Positions 1 through 6,065 are shown, counted from the first letter of the stretch. The stretch is 6,065 nucleotides of DNA from Planctomycetota bacterium (GCA_029259675.1 JAJDES010000622.1:1-6065), one strand, 5' to 3'. A program made the numbers and translations. The notes: a model not told the origin generated them from the sequence alone.

Positions 1-1
1 G

Positions 2-1429
2 CATGAAGTCCGCATCCTCGACCTGCGTCTGGAAGCGCCCGATGCGCTGCCGTTGGTTCTCGATGAGTTTCGCCCGGATTTTGTGGGCGCAACGGCGATG
101 ACGACCGATGCGTACCAAGCCCAGGCAGTTTCCTATTGCGCAAAGGCCATTTTGGGCGAGCGCGTGTTCACCATTCTCGGTGGACACCACCCCACACTTT
201 GTCCAGAAGAGCACGACCTGGACCACGTCGACGCAGTTTGCATCGGTGAAGGGGAAGAGACAATTTTGCAGTTGATCGAACACCTCGAAGAGGGTGGAGC
301 ACGCGATCAACTGGACCACATCGCAGGCCTGTACTTCCGGCGCGATGGTAAGCGTGTGCGCACACCCGATAGAGCTCAATCGCGAGACCTCGACAGCTTT
401 CCCGCACCGGCGCGGCACTTGCTCGGCGATTATCGCAAGCACTACTTCTTTGGGTCGGGCATGCCCATGGCTTCGATTCAAACCAGTCGCGGCTGCGCCT
501 TTGAGTGCAACTTCTGTGCGATTTGGGAGTTTTATCACAAGAAGGTGCGCTTTCTTTCGGCGGAGAAGATCGTCGACCGCATGCAGGAGTGCGAAGAACG
601 CTTCATCATGTTTCTCGATGACAACTTCCTGACTCACCGCCCGCGTTTGGAAGCCTTGCTCGACGAGATCGAAAAACGCGGCGTGCGCAAGTACTGGATG
701 ATTCAGGGACGCACCGACTTTGTTGCGGACAATCCGGATCTCATCAAGCGTATGCGCGATGCCGGCTTGATGATGTTGCTCTCCGGCTACGAGACCAACG
801 ACGAAGATGCTTTGGCCGCACTCAAGAAGGACAATGTTCGCGGCAACAATCTTAAGGCCGCCAAGCTGTTGCACGATTTGGGCGTGCACACGACCGGCAT
901 CTTCATGGTGCGCCCCGATTTCGAAGTAGCGGACTTTGACGGGCTATTCGAAATGATCAATGAGATGGTCATCACGATCCCCTTGGTCGTCATTCATATG
1001 CCTTTGCCGGGAACGCAGTCCTACCGAGAATTCAAGGACGACTTGCTAACCCAAGACGCGCGCCTCTTTGATCTGCTGCATGCGGTCGTCCCCACGAAAC
1101 TGCCCAGGCGCCAGTTTTACGAGCAGTACGCACGTTGGAATAAGGCAACCATACCGAGCACTCGCGGCTCACTCAGCCTGCGTTTCCTAGCTCGCAGACC
1201 ACGCATGACACTGGCCTTGGCGAAGGGGCTGCGACTCTTCAACAAGCGCCTGCAACTCCTGCGTCAAGTGGTCGAAGATCCAGAGACCTACTTGCGCGAT
1301 GAATACGAAATCATCTCGGGCGCCGGCGGGCTCGACCAGACCGAAGAGATGCTGCACACGCGCGAAATCACTCCCGCTTCGCGCCCCGAATCCAAGCGCA
1401 ACAAACAGCCCGCTGAACTGCTGAACTGA
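2..1429 (+). CDS. B12-binding-domain radical SAM enzyme (5' truncated by window edge)
   Basis: The frame is open from base 2 (first residues HEVRILDLRLE) and reads straight into the protein, so the gene begins upstream; the TTG at 53 is only an internal Leu codon. Visible domains in order: the rest of a cobalamin-binding Rossmann domain (strand-type segments FRPDFVGATAM, then GGHHPTLCPEE and GEGEE), then a radical SAM domain with the [4Fe-4S] motif CAFECNFC (CX3CX2C; Cys codons at 494, 506 and 515), followed by FLDDNFL, a GYE segment and PLPGTQ, all typical of the B12 radical SAM class that includes HpnJ, HpnP and BchE. The usual methyltransferase-type DxHxxG B12 motif is not apparent, which is normal for this class. 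Expected activity is radical methylation or another cobalamin-assisted radical reaction in the cytoplasm; the substrate is unknown. The C-terminus (about 40 residues) is polar and probably disordered. It is followed closely by the HDO gene, suggesting one operon. Class assignment is confident; subfamily is not. Confidence 0.93.
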   Translation, partial: HEVRILDLRLEAPDALPLVLDEFRPDFVGATAMTTDAYQAQAVSYCAKAILGERVFTILGGHHPTLCPEEHDLDHVDAVCIGEGEETILQLIEHLEEGGARDQLDHIAGLYFRRDGKRVRTPDRAQSRDLDSFPAPARHLLGDYRKHYFFGSGMPMASIQTSRGCAFECNFCAIWEFYHKKVRFLSAEKIVDRMQECEERFIMFLDDNFLTHRPRLEALLDEIEKRGVRKYWMIQGRTDFVADNPDLIKRMRDAGLMMLLSGYETNDEDALAALKKDNVRGNNLKAAKLLHDLGVHTTGIFMVRPDFEVADFDGLFEMINEMVITIPLVVIHMPLPGTQSYREFKDDLLTQDARLFDLLHAVVPTKLPRRQFYEQYARWNKATIPSTRGSLSLRFLARRPRMTLALAKGLRLFNKRLQLLRQVVEDPETYLRDEYEIISGAGGLDQTEEMLHTREITPASRPESKRNKQPAELLN

Positions 1430-1431
1430 TT

Positions 1432-1436
1432 GAGGA
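1432..1436 (+). promoter_or_regulatory. Shine-Dalgarno site for the HDO gene, selecting a TTG start
   Basis: GAGGA lies 7 nt before the TTG at 1444, and just after the TGA of the preceding gene. No ATG or GTG in this frame is better placed, so this site decides the TTG start. Confidence 0.7.
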
Positions 1437-1443
1437 TCCAAGC

Positions 1444-2388
1444 TTGAGCACAACAATCACTTCCGAACAAGCCGCCCTCCCCACACAGGCAGAACCGGCG
1501 CATGCCGCTGCAAATTGGCTCACTCATTTGCAAGGCGAGGTGGAATCCCATCCCGGCGTGAACCATCTCTTGCTCGCACGCCTGGCCACCGGGCCCTACA
1601 CCCGCAGCGACTATCGCCAGTTTGGTTTGCAGCACTTTGCTCTCGTGGGCTTCTTCACGACGTACATGGAGCAACTCTTGTTGCGCGCTCCAAGTTCGAC
1701 CGAGAAGCTCTGGCTCGCAAAAATTTTAGTTGCGGAGTACGGCGAAGGCTCCGATGGCCGCGACCACAGCACCCTTTACGGTGAGTACTTGCGCTCGGTC
1801 GGAGCGGCGCCCGGCGAAGAGAAAAGCACTCCATTGTGCGCGGAAGTTTGGGCCTTTGTCGGCGAGCACCTGCGCATCTGCCGCGAGGAGCCCTTCCTGG
1901 TCGGCATGGGTGCACTGGGCCCCGGTCACGAATGGGCCATACCCAAGATGTTTCACCACATCATTCCCGGCTTGCGACGGGCCGGGTTGGACTCGAGCGA
2001 AATGCTTTACTTCGACCTGCACACCGAGCAGGACTTGGATCACGCCGCCTGGATGACGGAGGTCCTGCAGGAGATGGTAAGCACCGACGCCCAGCGGGAA
2101 GAAGTGATTCGAGGCGCACGCCTATCTCTTTCCGCTCGCTATCACTTCTGGAACGGCGTCGAGCGATCGATTGTCGCCAAGCGTCAACCGGTATCAACCG
2201 AAGTGGTAGCGCGCGGTTTGCACGCCATCGCGGGGAAGCGCGAGGAAGTGCGCAGTCCCGGCAATCTGAATGACTTGAGAGCCGCCGTTGAGCGCTTCAA
2301 GGCCGGCGCCCCCTGGCCCGTCCCCACTCTTTCGAACTCGCCCAAAGGTCGCAACGCCGCTCGCACCCCGAGCCCAAAGCAATCATGA
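1444..2388 (+). CDS. Heme-oxygenase-like diiron oxidase (HDO, iron-containing redox enzyme family)
   Basis: A 314-residue protein with the mostly helical PqqC/TenA-like pattern of the HDO superfamily (UndA, BesC, SznF, CADD). It carries what looks like the full diiron ligand set: E101 and H108 (in EGSDGRDH), E163 (in GHEWAIPKM), and H193, D197 and H200 (in DLHTEQDLDH, an HxxxDxxH motif). The spacing closely follows that recalled for chlamydial CADD (E81, H88, E142, H174, D178, H181). Family members use O2 at a non-heme diiron centre for N-oxygenation, oxidative C-C cleavage or decarboxylation; which reaction applies here cannot be told. The first ~20 residues and the Pro/Ser/Lys-rich last ~25 are likely disordered, making it longer than a minimal HDO domain (~230 residues). 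The start is TTG, supported by GAGGA 7 nt upstream. It sits 14 nt after one B12 radical SAM gene and overlaps the next by ATGA, so the three products probably act in one pathway. A cytoplasmic location is inferred, since no signal peptide is seen. Confidence 0.9.
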   Translation: MSTTITSEQAALPTQAEPAHAAANWLTHLQGEVESHPGVNHLLLARLATGPYTRSDYRQFGLQHFALVGFFTTYMEQLLLRAPSSTEKLWLAKILVAEYGEGSDGRDHSTLYGEYLRSVGAAPGEEKSTPLCAEVWAFVGEHLRICREEPFLVGMGALGPGHEWAIPKMFHHIIPGLRRAGLDSSEMLYFDLHTEQDLDHAAWMTEVLQEMVSTDAQREEVIRGARLSLSARYHFWNGVERSIVAKRQPVSTEVVARGLHAIAGKREEVRSPGNLNDLRAAVERFKAGAPWPVPTLSNSPKGRNAARTPSPKQS

Positions 2389-3980
2389 AGATACTCTTCG
2401 TTGCCACGCGCAAAAACTCGGATCCGAGTGAGCATGAGCTCTACGAGATGGAGCTGATGAATGAGCTGCTCGGCTTTGACCGCTCGCTACTCGATCTCGG
2501 CCTTTTGACAGTCGCGGCCTGCACCCCCGCTCGCTTTGAGGTTTCCATCCAGGATGAATACCTGGAACCGATCAATTATGACGAGCCTGCGGACTTGGTT
2601 GCGCTTTCAGCCAAGACCTCCTGCGCGGCCCACGCCTATGAAGTTGCTGCAGAATTCCGGCGCCGGGGACGCACCGTCGTTTTGGGCGGCATCCACGCAT
2701 CCCTGCGACCAGACGAGGCCCTTGAGAAAGTCGACTACATTGTCACCGGCGAAGCCGAAGAGATTTGGCCCGAATTCCTGAAGGACTTTGAGGCAGGCAA
2801 AGCGAACCGCCGCTACGACAGCCCCGGCTTTCCCGCCATGGAGTCCATTCCCCACGCTCGCTTTGAGCAGATGGACCCGGGCCGCTTCCTTTTCCACCAA
2901 GTTCAAACGACGCGCGGCTGTCCCTTCAAATGCCACTTCTGCAGCGTCCCCGACATTTCAGGTCAGGCCTTTCGGTTTAAGCCGGTAGAGCGTGTGCTCG
3001 AGGAGATTCGAGCTCTGCCGAAAGCCGGTCGCTTTACAGAGCGAATGAAGGCGCTGTACTTCGTCGATGACAACTTCCTGAGCCGCACGCGCTACACCAA
3101 GGAGCTGCTGCGGGCGATGGTGCCCCTGCGCAAGAACGGCGAGATTCCCGACTGGTCAGCGGAAACGACCCTCAACGTGGCCATGGACGAGGAATTGCTC
3201 GACCTGTTTCGCGACGCGGGCTGCACGACTTTGATCATCGGCTTTGAGTCCGTGTCGGAGGAAACGCTCAAGTCGATGGACAAGGGCATCAATTTCTGCC
3301 TCACCTACCAGGAAGCGACCGAGCGCATTCACGCGCGTGGAATTTCCATCGTCGGAAACTTCATTGTCGGCTTCGATACCGACAGCTTGACGGTGTTCCG
3401 CGACACGCGCGACTTCATCTTCAAGAACAACATCCTGTATCCATTCTTCAGCATCCTGACCCCCATGCCGGGAACGCAGCTGCACGAAGAATTCCTGCGC
3501 GACGACCGCCTGGATGATCTCAATTGGGCTCGCTACGACACGCGTCACGTTACCTTCGATCCCAAGCAGATGTCGCGCGAGCAATTGATGGACGGCTACG
3601 TCTGGCTTTACGAGCAGTGCTACACAAGCGACGCGGCCCTGGACAATCTGCAACGTTTTTGGAAAAGGCCGGAACGCCCCGGTTCGACCATTCTGGAGCG
3701 CGCCTTCATTCGTTGGCGCGTTGCTCGCAGCAAGCTCATAACCGACCGGGGCCGGAAATTCTTCCGGCGCTCCATGCGACGCATGGAATCGGGTCAAGGC
3801 GATGTTGCTCAATTGCTCTACTACCTCGACTCGGGGCACTTCGCCGACTTCTTGGCGCGCTTCAAGTCTGCCGACTTTGTGCGCCACGCAACTCAGTTCG
3901 AAAACGGAGCAACGTCTGGCAGCGAGTACAAGCATCGCATGCAATGGGAAGAGAAGCGCTTGGCCACGGCGCCCGTTTAA
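2385..3980 (+). CDS. B12-binding-domain radical SAM enzyme (full length, HpnP-like architecture)
   Basis: A 531-residue protein. Residues 1-~135 form the cobalamin-binding domain (MKILFVATR at the first strand, GGIHASLRPDE at 101-111, GEAEE at 122-126). The radical SAM domain follows with C179, C183 and C186 (RGCPFKCHFC, CX3CX2C binding the [4Fe-4S] cluster), FVDDNFL at 226-232, ETTLNVA near 260, GFES at 286-289, VGFDTD near 328 and TPMPGTQ at 359-365. Residues ~375-531 form a helical C-terminal region. Length, order and the FVDDNF/TLN/GFDTD motifs resemble the hopanoid methylase HpnP and its DUF4070-bearing relatives, but no hopanoid gene is in view, so that substrate should not be assumed. 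The ATG at 2385 overlaps the HDO stop as ATGA; no clear Shine-Dalgarno precedes it, so translation is probably coupled to the HDO gene. The gene ends 24 nt before a strong terminator and is the last of the operon. Expected role is a cobalamin-dependent radical reaction, most likely methylation. Confidence 0.93.
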   Translation: MKILFVATRKNSDPSEHELYEMELMNELLGFDRSLLDLGLLTVAACTPARFEVSIQDEYLEPINYDEPADLVALSAKTSCAAHAYEVAAEFRRRGRTVVLGGIHASLRPDEALEKVDYIVTGEAEEIWPEFLKDFEAGKANRRYDSPGFPAMESIPHARFEQMDPGRFLFHQVQTTRGCPFKCHFCSVPDISGQAFRFKPVERVLEEIRALPKAGRFTERMKALYFVDDNFLSRTRYTKELLRAMVPLRKNGEIPDWSAETTLNVAMDEELLDLFRDAGCTTLIIGFESVSEETLKSMDKGINFCLTYQEATERIHARGISIVGNFIVGFDTDSLTVFRDTRDFIFKNNILYPFFSILTPMPGTQLHEEFLRDDRLDDLNWARYDTRHVTFDPKQMSREQLMDGYVWLYEQCYTSDAALDNLQRFWKRPERPGSTILERAFIRWRVARSKLITDRGRKFFRRSMRRMESGQGDVAQLLYYLDSGHFADFLARFKSADFVRHATQFENGATSGSEYKHRMQWEEKRLATAPV

Positions 3981-4004
3981 AGCTCAATCATCACAACGGG
4001 CAAG

Positions 4005-4046
4005 AAAAAGCCCCCGCACTCCGGATTCGGGGTGCGGGGGCTTTTT
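4005..4046. terminator. Bidirectional intrinsic terminator between convergent operons
   Basis: An 18-bp stem (left arm 4005-4022, right arm 4029-4046) with a 6-nt loop (ggattc). All pairs are Watson-Crick except one T-G at 4020/4031. The core GCCCCCGCAC / GTGCGGGGGC is very GC-rich; AAAAA opens the left arm and TTTTT closes the right arm, so a T-tract follows the GC stem on either strand. It lies 24 nt after the stop of the plus-strand radical SAM gene and 12 nt after the stop of the minus-strand lipoprotein gene, so it can serve both. Confidence 0.95.
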
Positions 4047-4058
4047 GTATCAGCGCGC

Positions 4059-4982
4059 CTACTCGGACTTCTTCAATTCGGGCACGAAGATCAAGTAGCT
4101 CTGGTAGCAAATCGGGCACCCGTCCAAGTTCGGGTCCACCACGGATTGGTCATCCGGGCAACGGAACACGTAACTGGAGCCACTCTCGATCCAGCTGCGA
4201 ACAGGCTGAAGGTTTTCGTCATCCAATGTGCCGTTGGCATCACCGGCAAGTTCGAGCGTGCGCACCGCAAACTTGAATGCCTCCGGCTCGCGGGCAGGGA
4301 ACTTGCTCAAGTAGCCAAAAATCCCGCGAAAGATCCAGGGCCGCATGCTGCTCGTCACCTGACCGTCGCTCAGCAACTTTTCGCAACTATCCAATGTTTG
4401 CAGCTGCGGCAAATCCTCAAGGATTTCAGCAACTCGATCTTGGAACTGCAATCGCGCTTGAATCGCGACAAGCGCCAACACGAGATAAGCGCGCGAGTTG
4501 GCAACGCCAAGCTCCGCCAACTTGGGGGGCAACAGGTTTTCGCCATCCTCCAAAAGCGGCTTGGTTGAAGCGCGGGCAAAGGCGTCGCGGGCATAACCGA
4601 TGTGAAAATTCGACGATGCCAAATGCCCGATTTCAGACGGGATCCCGCTCGAAGAGCTTCCAGAGCCAAGCTCGAAACTCGACTGATTGGCGGGCCGTTG
4701 CTCCATCAGGAAGGGCTTCACGAAGGAAGCGCGCAGATGAGCTTGGGCCGTCAGGCATGCGGCGAAGTAGCGTTGCAACGCGTACTCATTGGGCATCTCC
4801 TGGGTCTCGACCATTAGAGCATCCATGCTGCCGACAGCTTCGGCGAACTGATTGGATTCAATATTGGCCATCGCACTCGCGAGCAGATCGCGATTCTCTG
4901 CCCAACGCATGCTTTCGCCGCAGCTGCTGATCAGCGGCACGAGTACAAAGGCGGCAACTATCTTTTTGATGTGGAACTGCAT
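4059..4982 (-). CDS. Predicted lipoprotein with C-terminal Cys-cluster (ribbon-like) segment
   Basis: A 307-residue protein of unrecognised family. The N-terminus is a lipoprotein signal peptide: positive HIKK, a hydrophobic stretch IVAAFVLVPL, then lipobox ISSC with C21 as the acylated Cys. Residue +2 is Gly, not Asp, which by the E. coli sorting rule points to the outer membrane. Residues ~28-95 are rich in Ala, Leu and Glu and look like TPR-type helical hairpins (ANIESNQFAEAVGSMDALM); a Ser/Gly-rich linker (GSGSSSSG) follows, then more helices. The last 37 residues change character: FRCPDD...DGCPICYQ places C275, C289 and C292 as C-x13-C-x2-C, like rubredoxin or heavy-metal-binding (CPMHP...CPIC) ribbons but with only three Cys. 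Metal binding is inference. The ATG is 8 nt downstream of the stop of the other lipoprotein gene and has no good Shine-Dalgarno, so coupled translation and a two-gene operon are likely. Function unknown; a helical scaffold or assembly factor is one possibility. Confidence 0.85.
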   Translation of the reverse strand: MQFHIKKIVAAFVLVPLISSCGESMRWAENRDLLASAMANIESNQFAEAVGSMDALMVETQEMPNEYALQRYFAACLTAQAHLRASFVKPFLMEQRPANQSSFELGSGSSSSGIPSEIGHLASSNFHIGYARDAFARASTKPLLEDGENLLPPKLAELGVANSRAYLVLALVAIQARLQFQDRVAEILEDLPQLQTLDSCEKLLSDGQVTSSMRPWIFRGIFGYLSKFPAREPEAFKFAVRTLELAGDANGTLDDENLQPVRSWIESGSSYVFRCPDDQSVVDPNLDGCPICYQSYLIFVPELKKSE

Positions 4983-4990
4983 GGCTGGAT

Positions 4991-5593
4991 CTAGGGACGG
5001 ATGCCGACGAAGAAGGGACGCACCAAATCATCAATGGTGACATTGAAGGCCAACAGCGAGCGGTCAATTTCAAGACTGCGCGAAACTCGGCCCGATGCAT
5101 GCACCACCTGTCCGCCCTCCACCCGGAATTGATCCTTGGGGCGCATGGCGAAGAAGACGTAGCCTTCGATCGATTCGGTGGTCAAGAGGCCGCCTTCAAA
5201 CTTCGAAAGCAGCACTTTGTCGCGCTTGGATTTGCTCAATTCAGCCACGACTTCCTCCACGTCCACTTGCGGCAGGGCCACGCCATCTTGCAAGTAAAGG
5301 CGCAGGTTCATGCGATTGGGATCCAGCAAAATCTGCGCTTCGTCCGTGGCCTTGCCCTGCAACCTGACCTCCAACTGGACCGGGATTACGCCGATCGCAT
5401 TGAGCAGATCAACGTCAAAGATCGACTCTTGATTGAAAGGGTACTTCGCCTTGGCATAGACGATGCCCTCCAGGTTTTGGGCCGGGTAGGACAGGAACTC
5501 GGTCGGCGGGCCCCCAAGGTAATACGTCTCGTCGCCAGTGCTGGCGCAGGAAGCCAAACTAAGCCCGATTAGGGCCATCCAGTGCATTTTCAT
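4991..5593 (-). CDS. Predicted lipoprotein, hypothetical, beta-rich
   Basis: A 200-residue protein with a short lipoprotein signal peptide (MKMHWMALIGLSLASC): lipobox LASC, acylated C16, Ala at +2, suggesting outer-membrane sorting. The mature part is probably a beta-sandwich: IFDVDLLNAIGVIPVQLEV (residues 58-76) followed by LRLYLQDGVALPQVD (97-111) resembles uncharacterised secreted proteins in which a hydrophobic 'G-x-x-P-x-x-L-x-V' strand precedes a segment reading like 'extra-domain residue limits'. A Lys/Glu helix (VEEVVAELSKSKRDK) and further strands (GYVFFAMRP, FNVTIDDLV) follow. There is no catalytic motif and no Cys after the lipobox. The ATG at 5593-5591 is chosen because it puts the signal peptide at the N-terminus; a weak GAG-type ribosome site lies about 8 nt upstream, and a second ATG two codons in is an alternative start. 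It lies 8 nt ahead of the other lipoprotein gene, so the two are probably co-expressed. Function unknown. Confidence 0.82.
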   Translation of the reverse strand: MKMHWMALIGLSLASCASTGDETYYLGGPPTEFLSYPAQNLEGIVYAKAKYPFNQESIFDVDLLNAIGVIPVQLEVRLQGKATDEAQILLDPNRMNLRLYLQDGVALPQVDVEEVVAELSKSKRDKVLLSKFEGGLLTTESIEGYVFFAMRPKDQFRVEGGQVVHASGRVSRSLEIDRSLLAFNVTIDDLVRPFFVGIRP

Positions 5594-5626
5594 GATACGT
5601 GCTCGTTCGATTGCAGGATTTTTTCA

Positions 5627-5640
5627 GTCCCCTTGGGGAC
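5627..5640. repeat. 14-bp near-perfect palindrome (GTCCCCTTGGGGAC)
   Basis: The arms GTCCCC and GGGGAC flank a TT centre, about 34 bp ahead of the lipoprotein start. On the minus strand it is followed by an A-tract rather than a T-tract, so it is not a terminator for that strand. It could be an operator half-site pair or a 5'-UTR hairpin; neither is shown. Confidence 0.45.
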
Positions 5641-5654
5641 GGCGCACGAGATAG

Positions 5655-5680
5655 GGCAGGCTAAGTGAACTAGGCCTGCC
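5655..5680. repeat. 7-bp inverted repeat with 12-nt loop
   Basis: GGCAGGC (5655-5661) and GCCTGCC (5674-5680) can pair around taagtgaactag. It sits in the lipoprotein upstream region, 14 bp from the shorter palindrome. No T-tract follows on either strand, so it is a possible regulator site or UTR stem rather than a terminator. Confidence 0.4.
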
Positions 5681-5795
5681 AAGTGAGATTGAAGCTGAAC
5701 GATCGACCGATGAGAATCGCCGGCGAGGTCTTCAGCGGGTGATTTGAAAAGAGTGGGGAGCCAGGCGGGGCCGGTTCTCATTGAAGGAGTGGGTT

Positions 5796-6065
5796 CTATA
5801 GGGATCCCCTGTAAACCAGATCGCGAACGATTCCGGAGTCCAGTTCTTCGCGCACGAGACCGAATTCGGGCGAGAACCAACGCACCGTCTTACCGTCATC
5901 CACTTGCAAGCAGGGATGCTCGCCCTGCTTGAATTCGCTGGCGAATGCTTGATAGCGATCATCGTTGGGAAACTTGTAGCCAGAGGGCAAGTCGGTTGCT
6001 GCAAGCGTGTCCCAGTTCACGACCTTGATACCGGAACCGTAGCCGACGAGGTCGAGCCCAGTGCG
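5796..6065 (-). CDS. C-terminal end of an unrecognised, probably secreted protein (5' part outside window)
   Basis: The minus-strand frame is open from the window edge to TAG at 5798-5796, giving 89 residues. The GTG at 6020 is not needed as a start because the frame continues upstream as RTGLDLVGYGSGIKV. Codon use matches the neighbouring genes. The segment VRWFSPEFGLVREEL resembles the 'W-[FY]-[AS]-P-x-x-G-x-V' strand motif recalled from many beta-rich hypothetical secreted proteins; FKQGEHPCLQVDDGK before it reads as a strand-turn pair. It points the same way as the two lipoprotein genes but is 202 bp away, so co-transcription is uncertain. The signal peptide and most of the protein lie outside the window, and no function can be assigned. 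Confidence 0.7.
   Translation of the reverse strand, partial: RTGLDLVGYGSGIKVVNWDTLAATDLPSGYKFPNDDRYQAFASEFKQGEHPCLQVDDGKTVRWFSPEFGLVREELDSGIVRDLVYRGSL

Larger units (their letters stand above)
5594..5795. other. Intergenic region upstream of the lipoprotein pair
   Basis: A 202-bp gap between two minus-strand genes. It contains two inverted repeats but no hairpin with a following T-tract on the minus strand, and no convincing -35/-10 pair could be placed by eye. A 96-residue minus-strand frame crosses it (5590-5880), but it overlaps the upstream gene in another frame and has Arg/Ser-rich non-protein-like composition, so it is not called. The gap most likely holds the promoter of the lipoprotein operon. 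Confidence 0.5.

Noticed and set aside
53..1429. TTG at 53 as the real start of the first radical SAM gene
   Set aside because: The frame stays open to base 2 and the residues before it match the expected cobalamin-binding domain, so the true start is upstream of the window.
3156..3944. Long (262-residue) minus-strand open frame opposite the second radical SAM gene
   Set aside because: It lies wholly antisense to a gene with clear catalytic motifs; its Val/Glu/Ala/Arg-rich sequence has no domain signature and is a codon-bias shadow.
2385..3980. Naming the second radical SAM gene hpnP (hopanoid methylase)
   Set aside because: Motifs and length are similar, but no hopanoid genes are visible and the wider B12 radical SAM class shares this architecture; the specific symbol is not supported.
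3524..4276. 250-residue plus-strand frame running from the second radical SAM gene through the terminator into the lipoprotein gene
   Set aside because: It reads through a strong terminator and overlaps two well-supported genes; composition is Arg/Ser/His-rich and low in acidic residues.
4032..4568. 178-residue plus-strand frame opposite the helical lipoprotein gene
   Set aside because: It is antisense to a gene with a convincing signal peptide and lipobox, and begins inside the terminator stem.
5099..5572. 157-residue plus-strand frame opposite the beta-rich lipoprotein gene
   Set aside because: It is an antisense shadow with no recognisable motif, while the minus-strand frame has a clear lipoprotein signal.
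5627..5640. Palindrome GTCCCCTTGGGGAC as a terminator
   Set aside because: No T-tract follows it on either strand; on the minus strand it is followed by A residues.
5590..5880. 96-residue minus-strand frame covering the intergenic gap
   Set aside because: It overlaps the end of the upstream gene and the start of the lipoprotein gene, has non-protein-like composition and shows no ribosome-binding site.

Overview
The window holds two convergent gene blocks separated by one strong hairpin terminator. Coding density is high, GC content is moderately high (roughly 58-60% by eye), one gene starts with TTG, and two proteins carry lipoprotein signal peptides with no Asp after the acylated Cys. This suggests a Gram-negative bacterium with an outer membrane. 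The style of the genes (cobalamin-dependent radical SAM enzymes, orphan lipoproteins) would fit a deltaproteobacterial, planctomycete or related environmental lineage, but nothing here fixes the taxon and that is only inference.

Plus-strand block (2-3980): a tight three-gene operon. A B12-binding-domain radical SAM enzyme, cut off at its N-terminus by the window edge, is followed after 14 nt by a heme-oxygenase-like diiron oxidase (HDO) with a complete ligand set (E101, H108, E163, H193, D197, H200). A second, full-length B12-binding-domain radical SAM enzyme follows, overlapping the HDO gene by ATGA. The two radical SAM proteins share domain order and several motifs but are clearly divergent. 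One oxygen-using diiron enzyme sandwiched between two cobalamin/[4Fe-4S] enzymes looks like a biosynthetic module (small molecule, lipid or cofactor tailoring) whose substrate cannot be read from the sequence. It is the most interesting part of the window.

Centre (4005-4046): an 18-bp hairpin flanked by an A-tract and a T-tract, able to terminate transcription from both sides.

Minus-strand block (6065-4059, read right to left): the C-terminal end of an unrecognised protein, a 202-bp gap with two inverted repeats, then two adjacent lipoprotein genes of unknown function. The second of these has a C-terminal Cys cluster (C-x13-C-x2-C) resembling a small metal-binding ribbon. No link between the two blocks other than convergence is visible. 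No tRNA, rRNA, CRISPR array, insertion sequence or other mobile element was seen.
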